NCBI GenBank assembly: GCA_032622095.1
Contig: CP136061.1
Span: 1,302,001 to 1,366,000, forward strand
Reading direction: 5' to 3'
Source of the DNA: Siphonodentalium dalli
Lineage: Eukaryota > Mollusca > Scaphopoda > Gadilida > Siphonodentaliidae
DNA length: 64,000 nucleotides
Translations under genes and position numbers: made by a program
Shown here: one piece after another, positions 34,201-40,757 of the stretch
How positions within the stretch are numbered: position 1 is the first letter of the stretch
Layout: the number at the start of each line of letters is the position of its first letter
The notes under the pieces: model-generated
Told to the model about the DNA's origin: nothing
Seen by the model: only the letters and a program-made list of their open reading frames with translations
The model's database searches: none

Positions 34201-34761
34201 GGGGGACGTGGAGACAGGGAGGGGTTTTTCTTGTTGCCCAACCACCCACCTTTGTTGAGACCTCTCCGTGTTCCTATCTATAGGCCTACCAGTAATGGGT
34301 ACATATTATCCACCGCAAAATATGGACATTTAACTTGCTCATCTGCTGAATTTATTTATTTTGAAGATTAAGGCATAACAGAAACATTTTACTTGGAATC
34401 TATCAGAAATTCATAGTCTTATTTTAAAATATGTGCACTCCTATATATAATTGGTTGAGCGCTCATGCAAATTATAAAAATCAAGACCATAACAATTTGA
34501 TTGTGTATTATAGCCTACACTGGTTCGTGTTTAAATAAAAATAAAACACTTTGCCAAATAGTATCCTATCTCACTTCTTTCTACTTGGATAACATGATTT
34601 TTAAAGTGAGATTATCATAAACATACACTGATGTACAACTTTTTTCAGCCGTGAAATTTGCTGGTACTACTGCTTCCGGCACATACGACATAACCTTCGA
34701 GGTTCGGGATCCATGTGGAAATACAGACAGACAGATCCTGACGTGTGTCGTCACGAATGAC
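11344..34761 (+). CDS. Split gene: extracellular protein with beta-rich module and cadherin-like repeat (partial)
   Basis: Gene model from six exons: 11344-11430, 17187-17360, 28246-28327, 29068-29204, 33991-34170 and 34649-34761. Each is bounded by AG and GT, and phases match at every junction (1,1,2,1,1). Joined they give 257 residues with no stop. Residues 30-140 form a beta-rich module with GTLKTWSFFATN, VQLQIYRL and, across an exon junction, PNDQIGWYTSGQDV; a similar aromatic/Gly pattern recurs in large invertebrate extracellular proteins, but I know no family name. The last ~97 residues resemble a diverged cadherin repeat (PTFDNIP, YSDTDD, FDFSAPPG, YDITFEVRD, CVVTND) with Cys residues. 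The classical LDRE-type calcium motif is not evident. No signal peptide or membrane segment is visible, so both ends of the gene are probably missing. Inferred to be secreted or cell-surface. Confidence 0.72.
11455..11980. mobile_element. Foldback-type MITE, family 2, copy 1
   Basis: About 525 bp with inverted ends: GAATCTCTACT near 11470 faces its decayed complement near 11950. Interior landmarks AGTTCCCCACCAGAACAT and GTTTTATAACATCGACA also occur in the related copy at 38281-38827. No reading frame. It lies in the intron after the exon at 11344. Confidence 0.6.
12133..12287. repeat. Long hairpin (inverted repeat ~60 bp, loop ~30 bp)
   Basis: CACCGATTCATTTGG...TTCGTGACGTCACGGAGTCC at 12138-12190 is repeated in reverse complement at 12230-12285. 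The arms are nearly perfect, so a transcript would fold into a strong stem. Most likely a tiny palindromic MITE. Confidence 0.88.
12300..12840. other. Intronic sequence, no gene recognised
   Basis: AT-rich. A segment at 12681-12730 (AGTCAGAAATGGTAACGCCA) resembles 29331-29375, so it belongs to a dispersed repeat. No other feature. Confidence 0.4.
12845..13440. repeat. Tandem ~125-bp repeat with GGTCAAGGTCA motifs
   Basis: About four and a half decayed units. Each has a CCGTCCAAAACACT-type core (about 12978, 13109, 13231, 13349), a CCTAGGTATCA-type segment and TTTCGTCGAAATC. Related sequence in opposite orientation lies at 10690-10800. Non-coding. Confidence 0.8.
13600..14640. repeat. Direct duplication with CCTTCGGAATAG short repeats
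   Basis: Segments 13862-14136 and 14353-14636 share AAAACCCGCGAAAACAAAAC, AATGAACCCTCTCAA and ACTTTAGAATATAGAA, spaced about 490 bp apart. Each ends in a short irregular array of GAACCTTCGGAATAG-like units. At 13598-13618 there is a solo TCGAAAATTAAGTGGGCCTT, the same as the terminal repeat of the element at 31901-33402. No coding signal. Confidence 0.75.
14641..15230. other. Intronic sequence, no gene recognised
   Basis: Mixed-composition sequence without a repeat match inside the window or a credible exon. Confidence 0.4.
15232..16145. repeat. Tandem ~0.45-kb duplication, each unit ending in a hairpin
   Basis: Unit 1 (about 15232-15672) and unit 2 (about 15673-16145) both contain CATTCCGATTGGTCGGCGCC and end with an inverted repeat built on GGATTAACTGTCATGTGGAC. 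In unit 1 the arms (about 15570-15605 and 15629-15668) match closely around the GGTTACATCTCCAT segment. In unit 2 the left arm diverges after the GTGGACTTG. The pattern suggests tandem copies of one hairpin-ended MITE. Confidence 0.82.
16185..16617 (+). mobile_element. Palindromic MITE, copy 2 (decayed)
   Basis: Starts AAGGTATTCAATCCGATCAG after TA and ends near ATGCATATT before TA. Contains an expanded (CAA)n run at about 16229-16257 and a poly-C tract at 16566. The paired inner segments (CTCGACTCGAATCAAAT) are recognisable. Confidence 0.82.
17104..17146. repeat. Poly-C / (CA)n / (CCA)n microsatellite
   Basis: Simple-sequence tract directly upstream of the exon at 17187: C run, then CACACA, then CCACCACCAC. 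Confidence 0.95.
17187..17360 (+). CDS. Exon b of the cadherin-like gene (start of beta-rich module)
   Basis: Strong acceptor (TTCCTTTTATTTCTTCGTCAG) and a consensus donor, G|GTGAGT at 17361. The 174 bases are symmetric phase 1-1, typical of shuffled extracellular domains. The peptide runs VWYKTDKIDYVIQ, then CCGTLKTWSFFATNF, then VQLQIYRLNAGTGNYDVVG and KTYTPSG. Alternating hydrophobic residues and the WSF/IYR pattern suggest beta strands of a sandwich fold. The frame continues open upstream of the acceptor, but that part is microsatellite. Confidence 0.82.
17625..18010 (-). repeat. Dispersed element E, inverted copy
   Basis: Reverse-complement relative of 25690-27260. Shared landmarks are CCAGTCGAAAGTCGGGATTT, GCCAATGCATTCTCTTATAT and the CTAATAATCAATAG-type short repeats, ending near AACGCTAGGGGCTCTGGCCA. 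No coding capacity. Confidence 0.7.
18011..18660. other. Intronic sequence, no gene recognised
   Basis: No reading frame with protein-like features and no convincing repeat partner within the window. Confidence 0.4.
18670..18990. repeat. Direct repeat of a ~120-bp segment
   Basis: TGACCATGGAAATGGTATAT occurs at 18678 and 18877, followed both times by a GCAGGA or ACAGGA-type segment, GTCTCTTT or GTCCCTTT, and GACAGGGATGCT or GACAGAGATGCT. The GGGACAGGGATGCTGATAAT block also recurs at 40202 and 51434, so this is a dispersed family. Confidence 0.72.
19095..19260. repeat. Short tandem repeat of CTTAAGCGCAAA
   Basis: About seven irregular units spaced 20-24 bp, each holding CTTAAGCGCAAAT or a decayed form. 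The core GCGCTTAAGCGC is itself a palindrome at 19099. Confidence 0.8.
19290..19830. other. Intronic sequence, no gene recognised
   Basis: AT-rich. Short ATTTTTGGTCATTTC-like phrases near 19600 resemble the short repeat at 21120-21240. Nothing else. Confidence 0.35.
19833..20267 (-). mobile_element. Palindromic MITE, copy 3 (inverted orientation)
   Basis: Flanked by TA on both sides. It ends CGGACTGAGTACCTT; the (CAA)n tract appears here as (GTT)n at about 20207, so the copy is reversed relative to copies 1 and 2. The left end is decayed (AAGATGCATAATCCG). Confidence 0.82.
20268..20900. other. Intronic sequence, no gene recognised
   Basis: Contains ATGACATCACTA and ATGACATCACGA near 20690-20730 and a TACATGTATG motif, but no array, exon or mobile-element end I can define. 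Confidence 0.35.
20908..21240. repeat. Imperfect hairpin and short tandem repeat
   Basis: TTGGTTTGATGTTATAGACC at 20909 faces GGGCCTAATATCAAACCAA at 21007, with inner TCATATCAGCCT / AGGCTGATTGTGATATGAGG. From 21122 a ~25-bp unit TTTCGTACCATATTTTTGGT repeats four times in decaying form. Confidence 0.7.
22573..22985 (+). mobile_element. Palindromic MITE, copy 4, nested in the long-TIR element
   Basis: AAGGTACTCAATCCGATTCG at the left after TA; the right end is decayed to GATTGAGTAATTT before TA. The CAACAACA tract and the CTGAGCTTTGATGGG segment identify the family. Confidence 0.82.
23145..23520. repeat. Tandem ~190-bp repeat (two units)
   Basis: ATCTTGGATTTTACTCTTTG occurs at 23162 and 23328, each followed by AAATCCTTTA(A/G)CACA, a CACATTTCTC or GAGCTTATCC variant, ATATGGATCTTCG and TGACCTCT. 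Non-coding. Confidence 0.75.
24264..24904. other. Intronic sequence, no gene recognised
   Basis: Includes a (GTT)n tract at 24590-24611. It may contain the 3' UTR of the LINE tail that follows on the minus strand, since coding similarity stops at about 24905. Confidence 0.4.
24905..25480 (-). pseudogene. 5'-truncated non-LTR retrotransposon tail (RT C-terminal region)
   Basis: Reading the minus strand, 25471-25259 encodes QSPYLGVMLSNDMKWLPHI, then KKANSTLGFIRINL and VAYETLVRSS. After an in-frame stop, 25246-24917 continues with VMWDPHQQQNIDALEKIQRG and EERRKDQRLELFHK. This order (YLGV..S.D..W..HI, KAN..LGF..RNL, K..AY.TLVR, WDP, LEK.QR.A) is the standard C-terminal stretch after the RT of jockey/CR1-type LINEs. 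The Glu expected before YAAVMWDP has become a stop, and the RT core and endonuclease are absent. Dead fragment in the largest intron of the cadherin-like gene. Confidence 0.85.
25690..27262 (+). repeat. Dispersed element E with 82-bp tandem repeats and a terminal hairpin
   Basis: Starts near GTCCGTTTATCCCATG and holds, after the nested MITE, short repeats around CTATTGGTTTGAAA. These sharpen into an 82-bp tandem array: TTTGAATCTATATCTATTGA at about 26759, 26841 and 26923, each with GGAATTGTCTCTTATAGAAT. At 27139-27211 a near-perfect hairpin pairs CCAATGCATTCTCTTATATA with its complement. It ends in ATCCCGACTTTCGACTGGAT, as in the inverted relative at 17625-18010. No coding frame. Confidence 0.78.
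25870..26331 (+). mobile_element. Palindromic MITE, copy 5
   Basis: Flanked by TTAA on both sides: GTTAA|AGGTACTC and GAGTACCT|TTAAT. Long inverted ends with GATTCGAGTCGAGGAACCC. The copy lies inside element E, whose two halves continue on either side. Confidence 0.9.
27451..27960 (+). mobile_element. CCCCCGAC-ended non-autonomous element, copy 1
   Basis: Ends GTGTCCCCCGACG and CGTTGTCGGGATACAC form ~13-bp inverted termini. Near the left end a (CCGT)n tract (27507-27543) is followed by two ~190-bp units, each starting TACCTTCATGGTGTAATCA (27560 and 27747). CAAAGCGGCATCGACTTGCC near the right end is shared with the larger relative at 31943-32926. No protein coded. Confidence 0.85.
28246..28327 (+). 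CDS. Exon c of the cadherin-like gene
   Basis: Acceptor ATATTCTTCGTTTCAG and perfect donor TG|GTAAGT at 28328. The 82 bases enter in phase 1 and leave in phase 2, encoding IEVDTVVTVTLL, STEYVTVSP and NDQIG, then the first two bases of a Trp codon completed in the next exon. Alternating valines suggest two beta strands. The short upstream frame at 28048-28245 is not part of it. Confidence 0.82.
28395..28890. repeat. Intronic inverted repeat
   Basis: AATTTTGAATGGGGATTTCC with GCAAATC at about 28463-28492 faces GATTTGCATGGAAGTCCCTA with TTCAAAATTGG at about 28812-28842. GGCAATAAGGGGGAGATCAAG/CTTGACCTCCCCCG-type sequence continues each arm. It would pair within the intron between exons c and d. 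Confidence 0.8.
29068..29204 (+). CDS. Exon d of the cadherin-like gene (end of beta-rich module)
   Basis: Acceptor CATATTCTCCACAG and donor A|GTAAGT at 29205. The exon enters in phase 2, finishing the Trp codon from exon c, and leaves in phase 1 after 137 bases. It encodes YTSGQDVIGLVNG, IAGGMQTTGGAPNWPTG, TNMAGAPAIVVTLDA. The composition is Gly/Ala-rich and GC-richer than the flanking introns, as expected of coding sequence. Joined to exon c it gives the PNDQIGWYTSGQDV block. Confidence 0.85.
29455..29560. repeat. Direct repeat, left copy (partner at 30690-30800)
   Basis: ATCGAAAGCAAT, GGTCATAAA, GTTAC(A/G)TACT, CATCCG(C/T)GAAGATACA, CCGCGAATACA and AAAGTCTAACCGG occur in the same order in both copies. 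The LINE remnant at 29735-30480 lies between them. Confidence 0.78.
29735..30480 (+). pseudogene. Decayed 3' tail of a non-LTR retrotransposon
   Basis: The plus frame at 29753-29992 gives GKLRDICIQEWWTTISKSSK, YAVYRIIKPNFETENYL, then a stop. Shifted frames continue as AFRTRNHKLPIEYGT and CNLEIGDEYHIVLKCMEHN (30000-30140), and end LGIFRSA at about 30292. This matches the C-terminal tail of LINE polyproteins, W....Y..fK..fE.YL, FRt.NHkLPIE, then a CxxC..GDE.H...C zinc-knuckle-like end. It is followed by a ~190-bp 3' region ending AATAAACTAATTGAACTGAT. Frameshifts and stops show it is inactive. Its family differs from the LINE in the 40-64 kb nest. Confidence 0.85.
30690..30800. repeat. Direct repeat, right copy (partner at 29455-29560)
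   Basis: Same ordered blocks as the left copy. Its last block, AAAGTCTAACCGG, is the seed of the 30-bp minisatellite that begins here. Confidence 0.78.
30781..31140. repeat. 30-bp minisatellite, 12 units
   Basis: Twelve contiguous 30-bp units containing AAAGTCTAACCGGTACGCAC. Units 2-11 (30811-31110) are identical; the first and last carry a few changes (ACCGGGACGAAC, ATAGAGAT). Because 30 is divisible by three, a plus frame stays open over it with a 10-residue repeat (KSNRYAHRYL), but there is no coding evidence around it. Confidence 0.97.
31210..31900. other. Intronic sequence, no gene recognised
   Basis: AT-rich with a GC-richer patch at 31500-31560 (GCGCGAAGCGCACACGG). No exon with matching phase found. 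Confidence 0.35.
31901..33402. mobile_element. TIR element (AAAGGCCCACTTAATTTTCG) hosting a nested element
   Basis: The left terminus AAAGGCCCACTTAATTTTCG at 31901 is repeated exactly in reverse complement at 33383-33402. It contains the CCCCCGAC element at 31943-32926 and a hairpin at about 33137-33213 (TTTTATTTTCAATGGAA paired with TTCCATTGAAAATAAT). No transposase frame. A solo copy of the terminus lies at 13598. Confidence 0.82.
31943..32926 (+). mobile_element. CCCCCGAC-ended element, copy 2, with five ~190-bp units
   Basis: Begins TTGTCCCCCGACG and ends CGGTGTCGGGGGACAC. A (CCGT)n tract at 31987-32030 precedes units starting GAGATTGGGTACCTTCATGG at about 32031, 32223, 32413, 32604 and 32770, spaced 192, 190, 191 and 166. 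Several plus frames cross the units because the spacing and composition leave few stops; I regard them as non-coding. Confidence 0.88.
33526..33975 (+). mobile_element. Palindromic MITE, copy 6, abutting an exon
   Basis: Starts AAGGTAATCAATCCGATTCG after TTA and ends CGAATATGCATCTT before TA. It carries the CAACAACAAC tract, CTCGACTCGAACCAAAT and a poly-C run. The right end is 15 bp before the exon at 33991, so any branch site in the usual 18-40-bp range must lie inside the MITE. Confidence 0.85.
33991..34170 (+). CDS. Exon e of the cadherin-like gene (first part of cadherin-like repeat)
   Basis: Acceptor TTAATTTGTGTTCCAG and donor G|GTAAGT at 34171. The exon is 180 bases, phase 1-1. It encodes AAPTFDNIPKSNSFAGSAV, SATTVCETLTYSDTDD and VTADLTVTMLA, ending ALFDFSAPPG. 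The PTF...NIP start, YSDTDD (in the place of the cadherin DxD) and FDFS...G strand match the order of a cadherin repeat. The acidic residue expected after the first strand is absent, so calcium binding is doubtful. GC content is clearly higher than in the neighbouring MITE. Confidence 0.85.
34171..34648 (+). other. Intron between exons e and f
   Basis: AT-rich 478-bp intron with GT and AG ends and no transposon; the shortest intron of the gene as modelled. Confidence 0.8.
34649..34761 (+). CDS. Exon f of the cadherin-like gene (end of cadherin-like repeat)
   Basis: Acceptor GATGTACAACTTTTTTCAG and donor GAC|GTAAGT at 34762. The exon enters in phase 1 (completing an Ala codon with exon e) and ends in phase 0. 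It encodes VKFAGTTASGTYDITFEVRD, then PCGNTDRQILTCVVTND. The G.Y.I.fevRD...N.d...l...V.ND pattern is the closing half of a cadherin-like repeat. The two Cys may form a disulphide, unusual for classical cadherins. A phase-0 exit means a further exon should follow, but none is recognisable before 39.5 kb. Confidence 0.85.
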
Positions 34762-34919
34762 GTAAGTCAATATTATATTATTAATTGGTTGTTTCCATAT
34801 TGGCCGAGTTATGAGACCGATGTCTGTGGTTGGCGTAGATCGTCATAGACTGAGGTAATACTATATTTTCGTACCCGGGTACGAATTGTAAACTGAAGAA
34901 ATGACCAGTAAGTAACTTA

Positions 34920-35401
34920 AAGGTACTCAATCCGATCAGAGGGTCCCCATCTCAATAGAGTCCAACAACAACAATCCGATCAGAGGGTCCTATATTACTA
35001 TTTCTTTGGCTTATGGGGTAAAACATATTTGATTCGAGTCGAGGAACCCATCAAACAAAGCTCAGAGTTATTATATATTGATTTTTGAAATTTTTTAATT
35101 TCTCAAGATGAGTAGTAATAATTGCCTCCAACTTCGCAATATGCGCGAAATGTGTACACCAAAACACTATTCAAACAGACAAGGATGGATAACTCTAAAA
35201 TCAAGTGGTAATAATAACGCAATTTTGACTGTGTTCTGGGTCAGAAAGTATTCCCGATATTGAAAAATAATAGATTTCTAAAATCGATATCTAAAAAATC
35301 TGAGCTTTGATGTGTGGCTTCCTCGACTCGAATCAAATAGTTTTGACCCCCGAAGCCATTGAAATAGTAATTGAGAGGAGTTTTATCGGATTGAGTACCT
35401 T
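34920..35401 (+). mobile_element. Palindromic MITE, copy 7
   Basis: TTAA on both sides (CTTAA|AGGTACTC and GAGTACCT|TTAAG). Nearly full-length with clear inverted ends. It lies 158 bp past the exon ending at 34761. Confidence 0.9.
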
Positions 35402-35681
35402 TAAGAGATGCCACTCTGGTCTGTCCGACCTTGTCCTTGTAGATCCAATATTTACAGTTACACCGCGAAGCTTGATAAATTTATGCTGTTTACTTTAGTT
35501 TTTAATAATGTTGTAGGAAGAATAGTAGGCCTATACCAGGAGAAATGATGCGTGAATCGCAAGAAACACAACTTCTGCATTGTATGTTTTCTGACTTCTA
35601 CTCAGTTCTAGTTCTAACTTCTTGGTCTATCTTTAAACTTAAAGTCGGAAGTTATCTCAGTCGTTATTTATTAAACCTGAC

Positions 35682-37207
35682 GATTATAATCAGGCTATAT
35701 GTCTGATCATGCCACACTACTGTGCCAAGACCTTGGCCTTGATATAGCGTGCCACACTACTGTGCCAACTTTCAAACATGCAAGATAGAGTTGCTCCCCT
35801 TGGTACGGTATGATGACCGAAAGCCCGTCTACCACTGATCTGCATGTTTGTTTTCAATGTTTGTGCGTTTGAAGCATGGTATATGAAGATATATTTGGTA
35901 AAACGGCTTGCAAACATTAAATATAATATGCGACGTGTATGTTGTGCTAATGCAATAGAATCAAAATATTTGAAAGAGCGTACGTGTAATCAAAATTAGA
36001 CTCAGTGGACTACACACCTGACACTTATACTAAAGAGCGTTTTGTTCCATGGCGTGGGAACTTGTAGTTAGATGCAGTTTGATGAAACAATAAATTATAA
36101 CCTTCTTTCTATTTGTATATTAAAGTCACACTGATCAGTGTTACACATTTCAGAGAATCAATTAAATTATATAGCGTAACTGAACATCCTACTTGTCGTG
36201 TAGTTTTGAACTGTTAATTGGTGTTGAACTAGGATAGTGAACCATATAGATAGGGAACCATGGGAAGGCTAATAATACGCTCTTATTTTGACGCTAGCTA
36301 GAGAATAGAAAATTCTAATAAAAAAAACCTCTGTATTTATATAGTTATACAATAAACCAAATTTAATCATTGGTGAGTGTGTTTTTGTCCAGCCTTGAAA
36401 GCCCTTTATTGTAACAATCAGTTGTTTAGTTTACATAGCACGCACTTACTTACATGTATATGTCCCACTGATTGGACGCTCTTTATTTTAGGTAGGCCAT
36501 TGAATAAAGAGCGTTCATTATCTAAACTGATTGAATTACATGATATCGCCAGCCCTTATATTTCTTTAAAGCCTATCACTATAATAAATAAAAGGGCTGG
36601 TGATAGCATATGTAATTTAATCAGTTAGAGAATGGTAGCTCTTTATTCAATGCACTCTAGTTTATTAATTACTTTTAAATGCATTATTAAATATAGGCCT
36701 ATCGGAATAAAATAACCAAAAAGGCTTATGATTCACAAAGAAATTATACAACAGGAAACGCTCTTTATTGCAGATATCATTGTTGATTGTGGGCTACACA
36801 TTAATATATATGCTAGCTAGTACTGGATCGCTCTTTAAGTAAATATGACGATATTTACTAAAACATATATAAGATTTTCGTTCTTTATCATGCAAACAAA
36901 AATGCCAACTAGTTAATCAGTAGCCTAATTGTTCGATTTGGATAACAACCGTGACATTATATATTCAAAATTAAATTAGATAAACGAATACGAATGCTGA
37001 GCATTTTTATTTCAAATGAAGCTGTTGCTATCGTCGCTGTATATCTATTAACATATAGCTCTATACTGAGCCGTTCGTATCGCGTTCACGAGCGCATTCA
37101 GCAATGCTCAAATGAGAGCAGGAAGTGAAGGTTGACATTCTACATCAAGGCCAAGGTCGTTGACACAGTAGTGTGGCATGATCAGACATAATATAGCTAT
37201 AATCAGA
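35682..37207. mobile_element. 1.5-kb element with ~80-bp inverted ends and an internal AAGAGCG motif
   Basis: GTCTGATCATGCCACACTAC with TGTGCCAAGACCTTGGCCTT at 35702-35737 is repeated inverted at about 37150-37190 (CAAGGCCAAGGTCGTTGAC, GTAGTGTGGCATGATCAGAC). The interior has at least six copies of GCTCTTTATT or its complement (for example 36478, 36503, 36638, 36762, 36830), resembling subterminal transposase sites. No transposase frame seen. Confidence 0.68.
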
Positions 37208-38270
37208 GCAAAGCTCTATAAGGTTTTTTTTAATTAATAATAAAAGTATGACCTGACTCAGTTATCATTGTCATGGATCCTTATGGGCATAATATGGCTG
37301 AATGGGTTAACTCTCACAAACATGTGCTGAGTTAGTGTACACAGGTTTTGAAAATGTCCTTTATTATTCTTATATAGACTCATATCTATATCATTTAGAA
37401 CACATTTATAACTCTATGTGGGTCCTTTATTAGTCCTCGGTACACATGTTTTTTAAATCTCGTTCTAAATGACGTTTAGTTTTCATGACCGTCATGAGTT
37501 CTGTTAGAGAATAATTGTTTACGTTCCAATGATCATTGAAATCAATTGAAAACAATTGACTGAATAGATGATGGCTGCCAGACTTTCAGAAACACAGTTT
37601 AATGAACGGTGTTAGTGCCGACCAGAAACCATGTGTACCCTTGTGTACCTTTCAGCACATTTACAAACCATGTGTACCTTTCAGCAGCTTATTTTGTGAG
37701 AGTGACTCTTCAGCCATAATATGGCTTTAGCCCCGTAAAATTGTTATCCCAGTGTGAGTGACAGACGTATATACGGTACTATATACAGACGGAGTAATTA
37801 TAATTATAATGCAAAATGTAAACATGTGGTTTAATCCATGTAGTGCCAACTCGTCCTTCCAGACACCAAACCATAGTTTATAGCCGCATACTGACTGGCC
37901 CTGGACCTCCAATCAGTCACCAAACCGCACTACACACAATGTTACTTAATTCACACCCAAGGAATGAATCTGATGTGAATTCCATTGGCAATTTCGAGTT
38001 ATATCCCCCCAGAATGCTTGTATTTGTACCGCTATTAGATCCTAAGACCATGTATAGACCCCCCGACATGCAGTTAAATATGCTCTAAATGATATGTATA
38101 TATTCATGTATATATTCCATATACGGTTAATAAAGGACAGCATGAGTAAATTTCAGCGTAAAAACTAAATTGCATCACTCACCTTTTCCGGCCCTGACAC
38201 ACCCACCCACCATCTTGTGTCTGGAGAAAAACAATCTGAAGACCCCCCCCCCCCTCTTGTCAGGGAGGTT
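37208..38270. other. No gene recognised
   Basis: AT-rich with scattered short frames. ACCATGTGTACC recurs near 37627 and 37669. A poly-C tract sits at 38244-38254. I looked for a phase-0 exon continuing the cadherin-like gene and did not find one. Confidence 0.4.
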
Positions 38271-38280
38271 ATATATTTGG

Positions 38281-38827
38281 CTAGATCATTGCATGTCATG
38301 AATCTCTACTCTGACTACGTCCGTATAGAGATCATAATTCACCTGTTCAAATCACGTTCATGTTCTGCCCGGGAAGTTTATAACATTGACAAAAACATTG
38401 TAGCTATAACATATTTATCAGGTAATACCTGTTCCTCGGTAATAATGTACCGGTATTTTACAGTAACTATATGTCCCAGCTCGAGATTGCATGCATGAAC
38501 TATATGTCAAATTGTTGAGCCAAGTCTGACGTGCACCCCTTGCAGTCGTGGAATTTCTTCCGGCTAATCAATGCAATGTTTATTGCGATATCGACTCACA
38601 AACGTGGCAAACAAATCATGTAATCTGAAATTGATACCATGGCCCCTACTGTGAAATAGATCATCATGGAACATGTATACTAACAAAGACATATATTCCC
38701 TGCTCTGTGTCTTGCATGCTATGAAGTTCCCCACCAGAACATAACAAAGTTCCCATATTTTAAACGGGTGGAATATATCATCTCTACGTGCGTAGCCAGA
38801 GTAGAAATTAACGACATGGTCTAATAG
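38281..38827. mobile_element. Foldback-type MITE, family 2, copy 2
   Basis: GAATCTCTACTCTGACTACG (38301) and GTAGAGAT-type ends near 38780-38800 form ~110-bp inverted arms. AAGTTCCCCACCAGAACATA and TTTATAACATTGACA match the copy at 11455-11980. Confidence 0.65.
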
Positions 38828-38845
38828 TTGTCGACCATTCCTATA

Positions 38846-39540
38846 TTCTATAAGAGAGAGATAGAGAGAAATATATTCAGCACATGCACGACAATCGTAC
38901 ATTTTACTACCGTATATATCAGTTGTTATTATTATATTCCTGTCTAAAAAAAAACCTTGTACTCTGTTGTACTATAGATTAAAATAACCACCAACTTATT
39001 GTTAACACACAGGGACCAGAGACAAATAAGATCTAACAGAAACGCAGGCATCGCGAATCGAAAACAAGATAACGACGCTGGAAAAACATGAGGGACAAAT
39101 ACGTCATATAAAAATGGCGGCGCTTCCGGTCGAGATTGGCAACTCGCTAATTCGAGAGCGTTTAGTTCTGTTTGAATAGTCGGCTACACCGACTCAAAGT
39201 TATCGATGTGTACCACTTCACCAGGCATGTCAGCTAGACATCACTCGATATGGGCACAAATTGGCACAAATCCTTAAACGAAAGATTTACCACAACCCCG
39301 AATATAATTATAAGTCTATGATTATTATGTATTGATGGGTATGGGAATTATTTTGAGAGGGGGGGGGGGAGTGGGTGGGGTTGTTGTGATGTGGGGGGGG
39401 GGGGGGCTATGCCTATCACATGGCTCGATTTTATGGGAGGCCAAATTCACATTTAATAATTAATTAATCAATTAATTGCGCTAATAGTTCTATGTAACTA
39501 AACACACCTGCTAATAAATAGGTTTATCCATAACTTTACC
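38846..39540. other. No gene recognised; G-rich microsatellite
   Basis: Two long G runs (39358-39369 and 39394-39407) flank GTGGGTGGGGTTGTTG. The sequence AAAATGGCGGCGCTTCCGGT at 39110 is GC-richer than its surroundings but no transcript can be supported. Confidence 0.5.
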
Positions 39541-39543
39541 TTA

Positions 39544-40014
39544 AAGGTACTCAATCCGTAAAGAGGGTCCCCATCTCAACAGATTCCAACAACAACAATC
39601 CGATCAGAGGGTCCTATATTACTATTTCTTTGGCTTTGGGGGTAACAAATATTTTATTCGAGTCGAGGAACCCATCAAACAAAGCTCAGAGTTATTAGAT
39701 ATTGATTTTTGAAATTTTTTATTAACTCGAGATGAGTACTAACAACTGCCGTAATCTGCTCTGGATGTGTACTCCAAATCTATTCAAACAGACAAGGATG
39801 GATAACTCTAAAATCAAGTGGTAATTTTAACGCAATTTTGACTGAGTTCTGGGCCAGATAGTATTCCCGATAATGAAAAATAATAGATTTCTAAAATCGA
39901 TATCTAACAAATCTGAGCTTTGATGGGTGACTTCCTCGACTCGAATCAAATATTTTTGACCCCCGAAGCCATTGAAATAGTAATTGAGAAGAGTTTTATC
40001 AGATTTAGTACCTT
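39544..40014 (+). mobile_element. Palindromic MITE, copy 8
   Basis: TTAA|AGGTACTC on the left, TAGTACCT|TTAA on the right. Its right part (from 39914) is duplicated at 51146-51246 with the flanking DNA, so it marks the edge of a segmental duplication. Confidence 0.9.
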
Positions 40015-40646
40015 TAACTCCTATTAACAAATTATCACCTCTTGTTTTCATTGGTTTGGATGGGTAGGGCGCTAGCCTGACTTCTTTATCAAAATGGCTG
40101 ACTCGCAATAGTATTACCTTCTGTCTTGGTTGGAGCGACTCGTGATAGCATTATATTAACTTCTTTATATATTAGTTGGGACTACTCGCGATATAATTAT
40201 TGGGACAGGGATGCTGATAATATGAAAATAGGGTTTTTCCCCTAATTTAAGTCAATAAGTAAACAATATGAGAGAGTGGCTAAAATGGGACCTTGGCTAA
40301 CTGGGACCTCAAGTCAGGCTAACTGGGACCTTGGCTAACTGGGACCTTCTGGCTAACTGGGACCTTGGCTAACTGGACCTTCAGATATATTATTAATCAT
40401 TTCATTAAAATCAATTGTTATTAAGTCATGAGAAAGTTAAAAACAAATGAAATGTTAACATTTTAGATAAATAACATTAAACAAAACAGTAAAAACACAA
40501 TAAAAACACTATACAAGTCTGCTGGTTTTGCAGTTCTGTGTAGCACGATGGAGGCTGTAGCACTGTATCTGCATGTATATACCCATACTGGTATGCTGTA
40601 TTTGCTCTCTGTCACCCATGTCACGCATGTCTGGTTCTTCAACTGG

Positions 40647-40757
40647 TGAGAATACCTGAGTGCATTCTCTGTCACGCCTGTCTGGTTCTGTAACTGGTGC
40701 GAATAACTGAGCGTATTCTCGTTGAAGGAAGGTGTGTTAACCTGAAAATAAATTATA
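40647..40757. repeat. 111-bp target duplication, 3' side of LINE copy A
   Basis: Second copy of the 111-bp segment. MULE sequence (TGTCTGGTTCTTCAACTGG) continues to the left of it, as in empty copy B. Confidence 0.92.

Noticed and set aside
39110-39200. Possible promoter around AAAATGGCGGCGCTTCCGG
   Set aside because: Only a local GC rise; no initiator, no following coding exon.
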